Assembly (NCBI GenBank): GCA_003252385.1
Contig: QKEH01000079.1
Coordinates: 1-49,892 of the forward strand
Origin: Bacteroidota bacterium
GTDB lineage: Bacteria > Bacteroidota > Bacteroidia > Bacteroidales > UBA10428
DNA length: 49,892 bases
Direction of reading: 5' to 3'
Part shown: positions 49,087 through 49,892 of the stretch, piece by piece
Layout: each line of letters begins with the position of its first letter
How positions within the stretch are numbered: the stretch's first letter is position 1
Position numbers and translations under genes: made by a program
Notes under the pieces: generated by a model
Told to the model about the DNA's origin: nothing
The model's input: only the letters and a program-made list of their open reading frames with translations
Databases searched by the model: none

Positions 49087-49892
49087 ATGGAGCATGTAAA
49101 CAAAAAATTTTTCGATAAAATAGATCCCCGGAATTTTAGTATTGCAGCAAAGCTCATCAGCCTTGTACTTGTTCTGCTACTTTTTTTGGCAGCATTTTAT
49201 TCAACCCTTGGCCTTCAATCTTTACGTAGATCGCTGTTAAACACCACTGGCGATTATCTGGAGCATATCGGGTACATTAAAGCTTCCGAATTAAACCTGA
49301 GCTTTCAGGATTTCGAAAACGAGGCAACCAAACTGGCCAATTCTTCCGAAATCAGGCGTGCTTCCTTGGATTTTATTACTGCATTCAAATCCATTGATAC
49401 CGAACACGACCAACTCTTATACGGTGGTCGAAAAGCTGAAATTAAGAAAGAACTTCAAAGCTACTACTCCAACCAGGTAAAATCACACTCCCCATTAAGT
49501 GCCGATCTCATTGAATCCTATTTCCCCCGCGACGATCGCACACTTATTGCACAGCATGTTTTTCTTGCCCAAAACCCCAAGGAGTACGATGAGAGATATA
49601 AGTATACTCAGGCCGATGACCCATCGACCTATGCAACCTATCACCTGAAACATCATCCGGAACTACTTAACGCGTTGAATGCATTAAAAGCCTACGATCT
49701 GTATCTTATTGATCCCAACACCGGCTATGTGGTTTATTCAACCAAGAAAAACATCGACTTTGGAGTCGACCTGAATAAAGGACTTTTTAAAACCAGTAAA
49801 CTGGCCGAAGTCATGCACCAATCCATGGCTTCCGAAGAAAACGACATCCACCTGAGCAACTATAGCCCCTACCTGCCCGCTTCGGATAAACC
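49087..49892 (+). CDS. Membrane sensor with extracytoplasmic Cache-like domain, 5' part (3' end outside window)
   Basis: Open from the ATG at 49087 to the window end, 268 residues seen. A cytoplasmic N-terminus and one membrane helix (~25-46, ISLVLVLLLFLAAFY) lead into a long helical extracytoplasmic region. The block YDLYLIDPNTGYVVYSTKKN, then DFGVDL, at ~212-240 is characteristic of Cache-like sensor domains in chemoreceptors, adenylate cyclases and sensor kinases. The output domain lies beyond the window, so it could be a methyl-accepting protein, guanylate/adenylate cyclase or histidine kinase. Confidence 0.8.
   Translation, partial: MEHVNKKFFDKIDPRNFSIAAKLISLVLVLLLFLAAFYSTLGLQSLRRSLLNTTGDYLEHIGYIKASELNLSFQDFENEATKLANSSEIRRASLDFITAFKSIDTEHDQLLYGGRKAEIKKELQSYYSNQVKSHSPLSADLIESYFPRDDRTLIAQHVFLAQNPKEYDERYKYTQADDPSTYATYHLKHHPELLNALNALKAYDLYLIDPNTGYVVYSTKKNIDFGVDLNKGLFKTSKLAEVMHQSMASEENDIHLSNYSPYLPASDK

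Overview
The window looks like chromosome of a Gram-negative member of the Bacteroidetes, probably a free-living, polysaccharide-degrading (perhaps marine) relative of the Marinilabiliales. The evidence is: C-terminal type IX secretion (T9SS) sorting domains on at least four secreted proteins; promoter -7 elements of the Bacteroidetes form TAnnTTTG ahead of several genes; no consistent Shine-Dalgarno sequences; and a porin-glnK-amtB nitrogen operon and pyrG-yidC pair typical of the phylum. No rRNA, tRNA, CRISPR array, insertion sequence or prophage was recognised. The genus is inference.

Region 1 (1-22136) is a glycan-degradation island. It opens with the 3' end of a large T9SS-exported protein carrying four CBM6-type modules on polyserine linkers, followed by two paralogous GH16 endo-glycanases (one with polyserine linkers, two CBM6 modules and a fascin-like beta-trefoil; one compact). 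Then come a GH43 with two CBM6-like modules, a PA14-containing GH3, a membrane-anchored TPR/helix-turn-helix regulator on the opposite strand, a DUF5060-type lipoprotein with a glycosidase-like barrel, an FHS-family sugar:H+ symporter, a ROK sugar kinase and a NagZ-like GH3 fused to a serine beta-lactamase-like domain. No SusC/SusD pair is present in the window. The genes suggest extracellular cleavage by T9SS enzymes, trimming to monosaccharide by GH43/GH3, proton-coupled uptake and phosphorylation. A beta-glucan (GH16 + GH3 + hexose transporter + glucokinase-like ROK) fits best; the last CBM6 of the first gene resembles modules found on agarases, so a red-algal galactan remains possible. A conserved direct-repeat element occurs once before the second GH16 and once before the regulator, and may be the island's operator.

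Region 2 (22166-29398) is mixed: bacteriohemerythrin, a tiny acidic lipoprotein, a class I glutamine amidotransferase, a YghZ-type aldo/keto reductase, an uncharacterised coiled-coil protein, a WaaE-like GT2 glycosyltransferase, and a two-gene phosphorelay (PAS hybrid histidine kinase plus single-domain receiver).

Region 3 (29773-36804) is core metabolism: outer-membrane beta-barrel, GlnK, AmtB, then CTP synthase, YidC insertase and a small membrane protein. Region 4 (37213-49892) holds a T9SS-exported lysyl-endopeptidase-like protease, a SET-domain protein, an acetate transporter, an esterase, an LPG-synthase-type membrane protein overlapping an acetyltransferase, a class III aminotransferase with an unusual Asn at the usual PLP-binding Asp, a TMTC-like TPR membrane protein in tandem with an MFS permease, and the 5' part of a membrane sensor cut by the window end.
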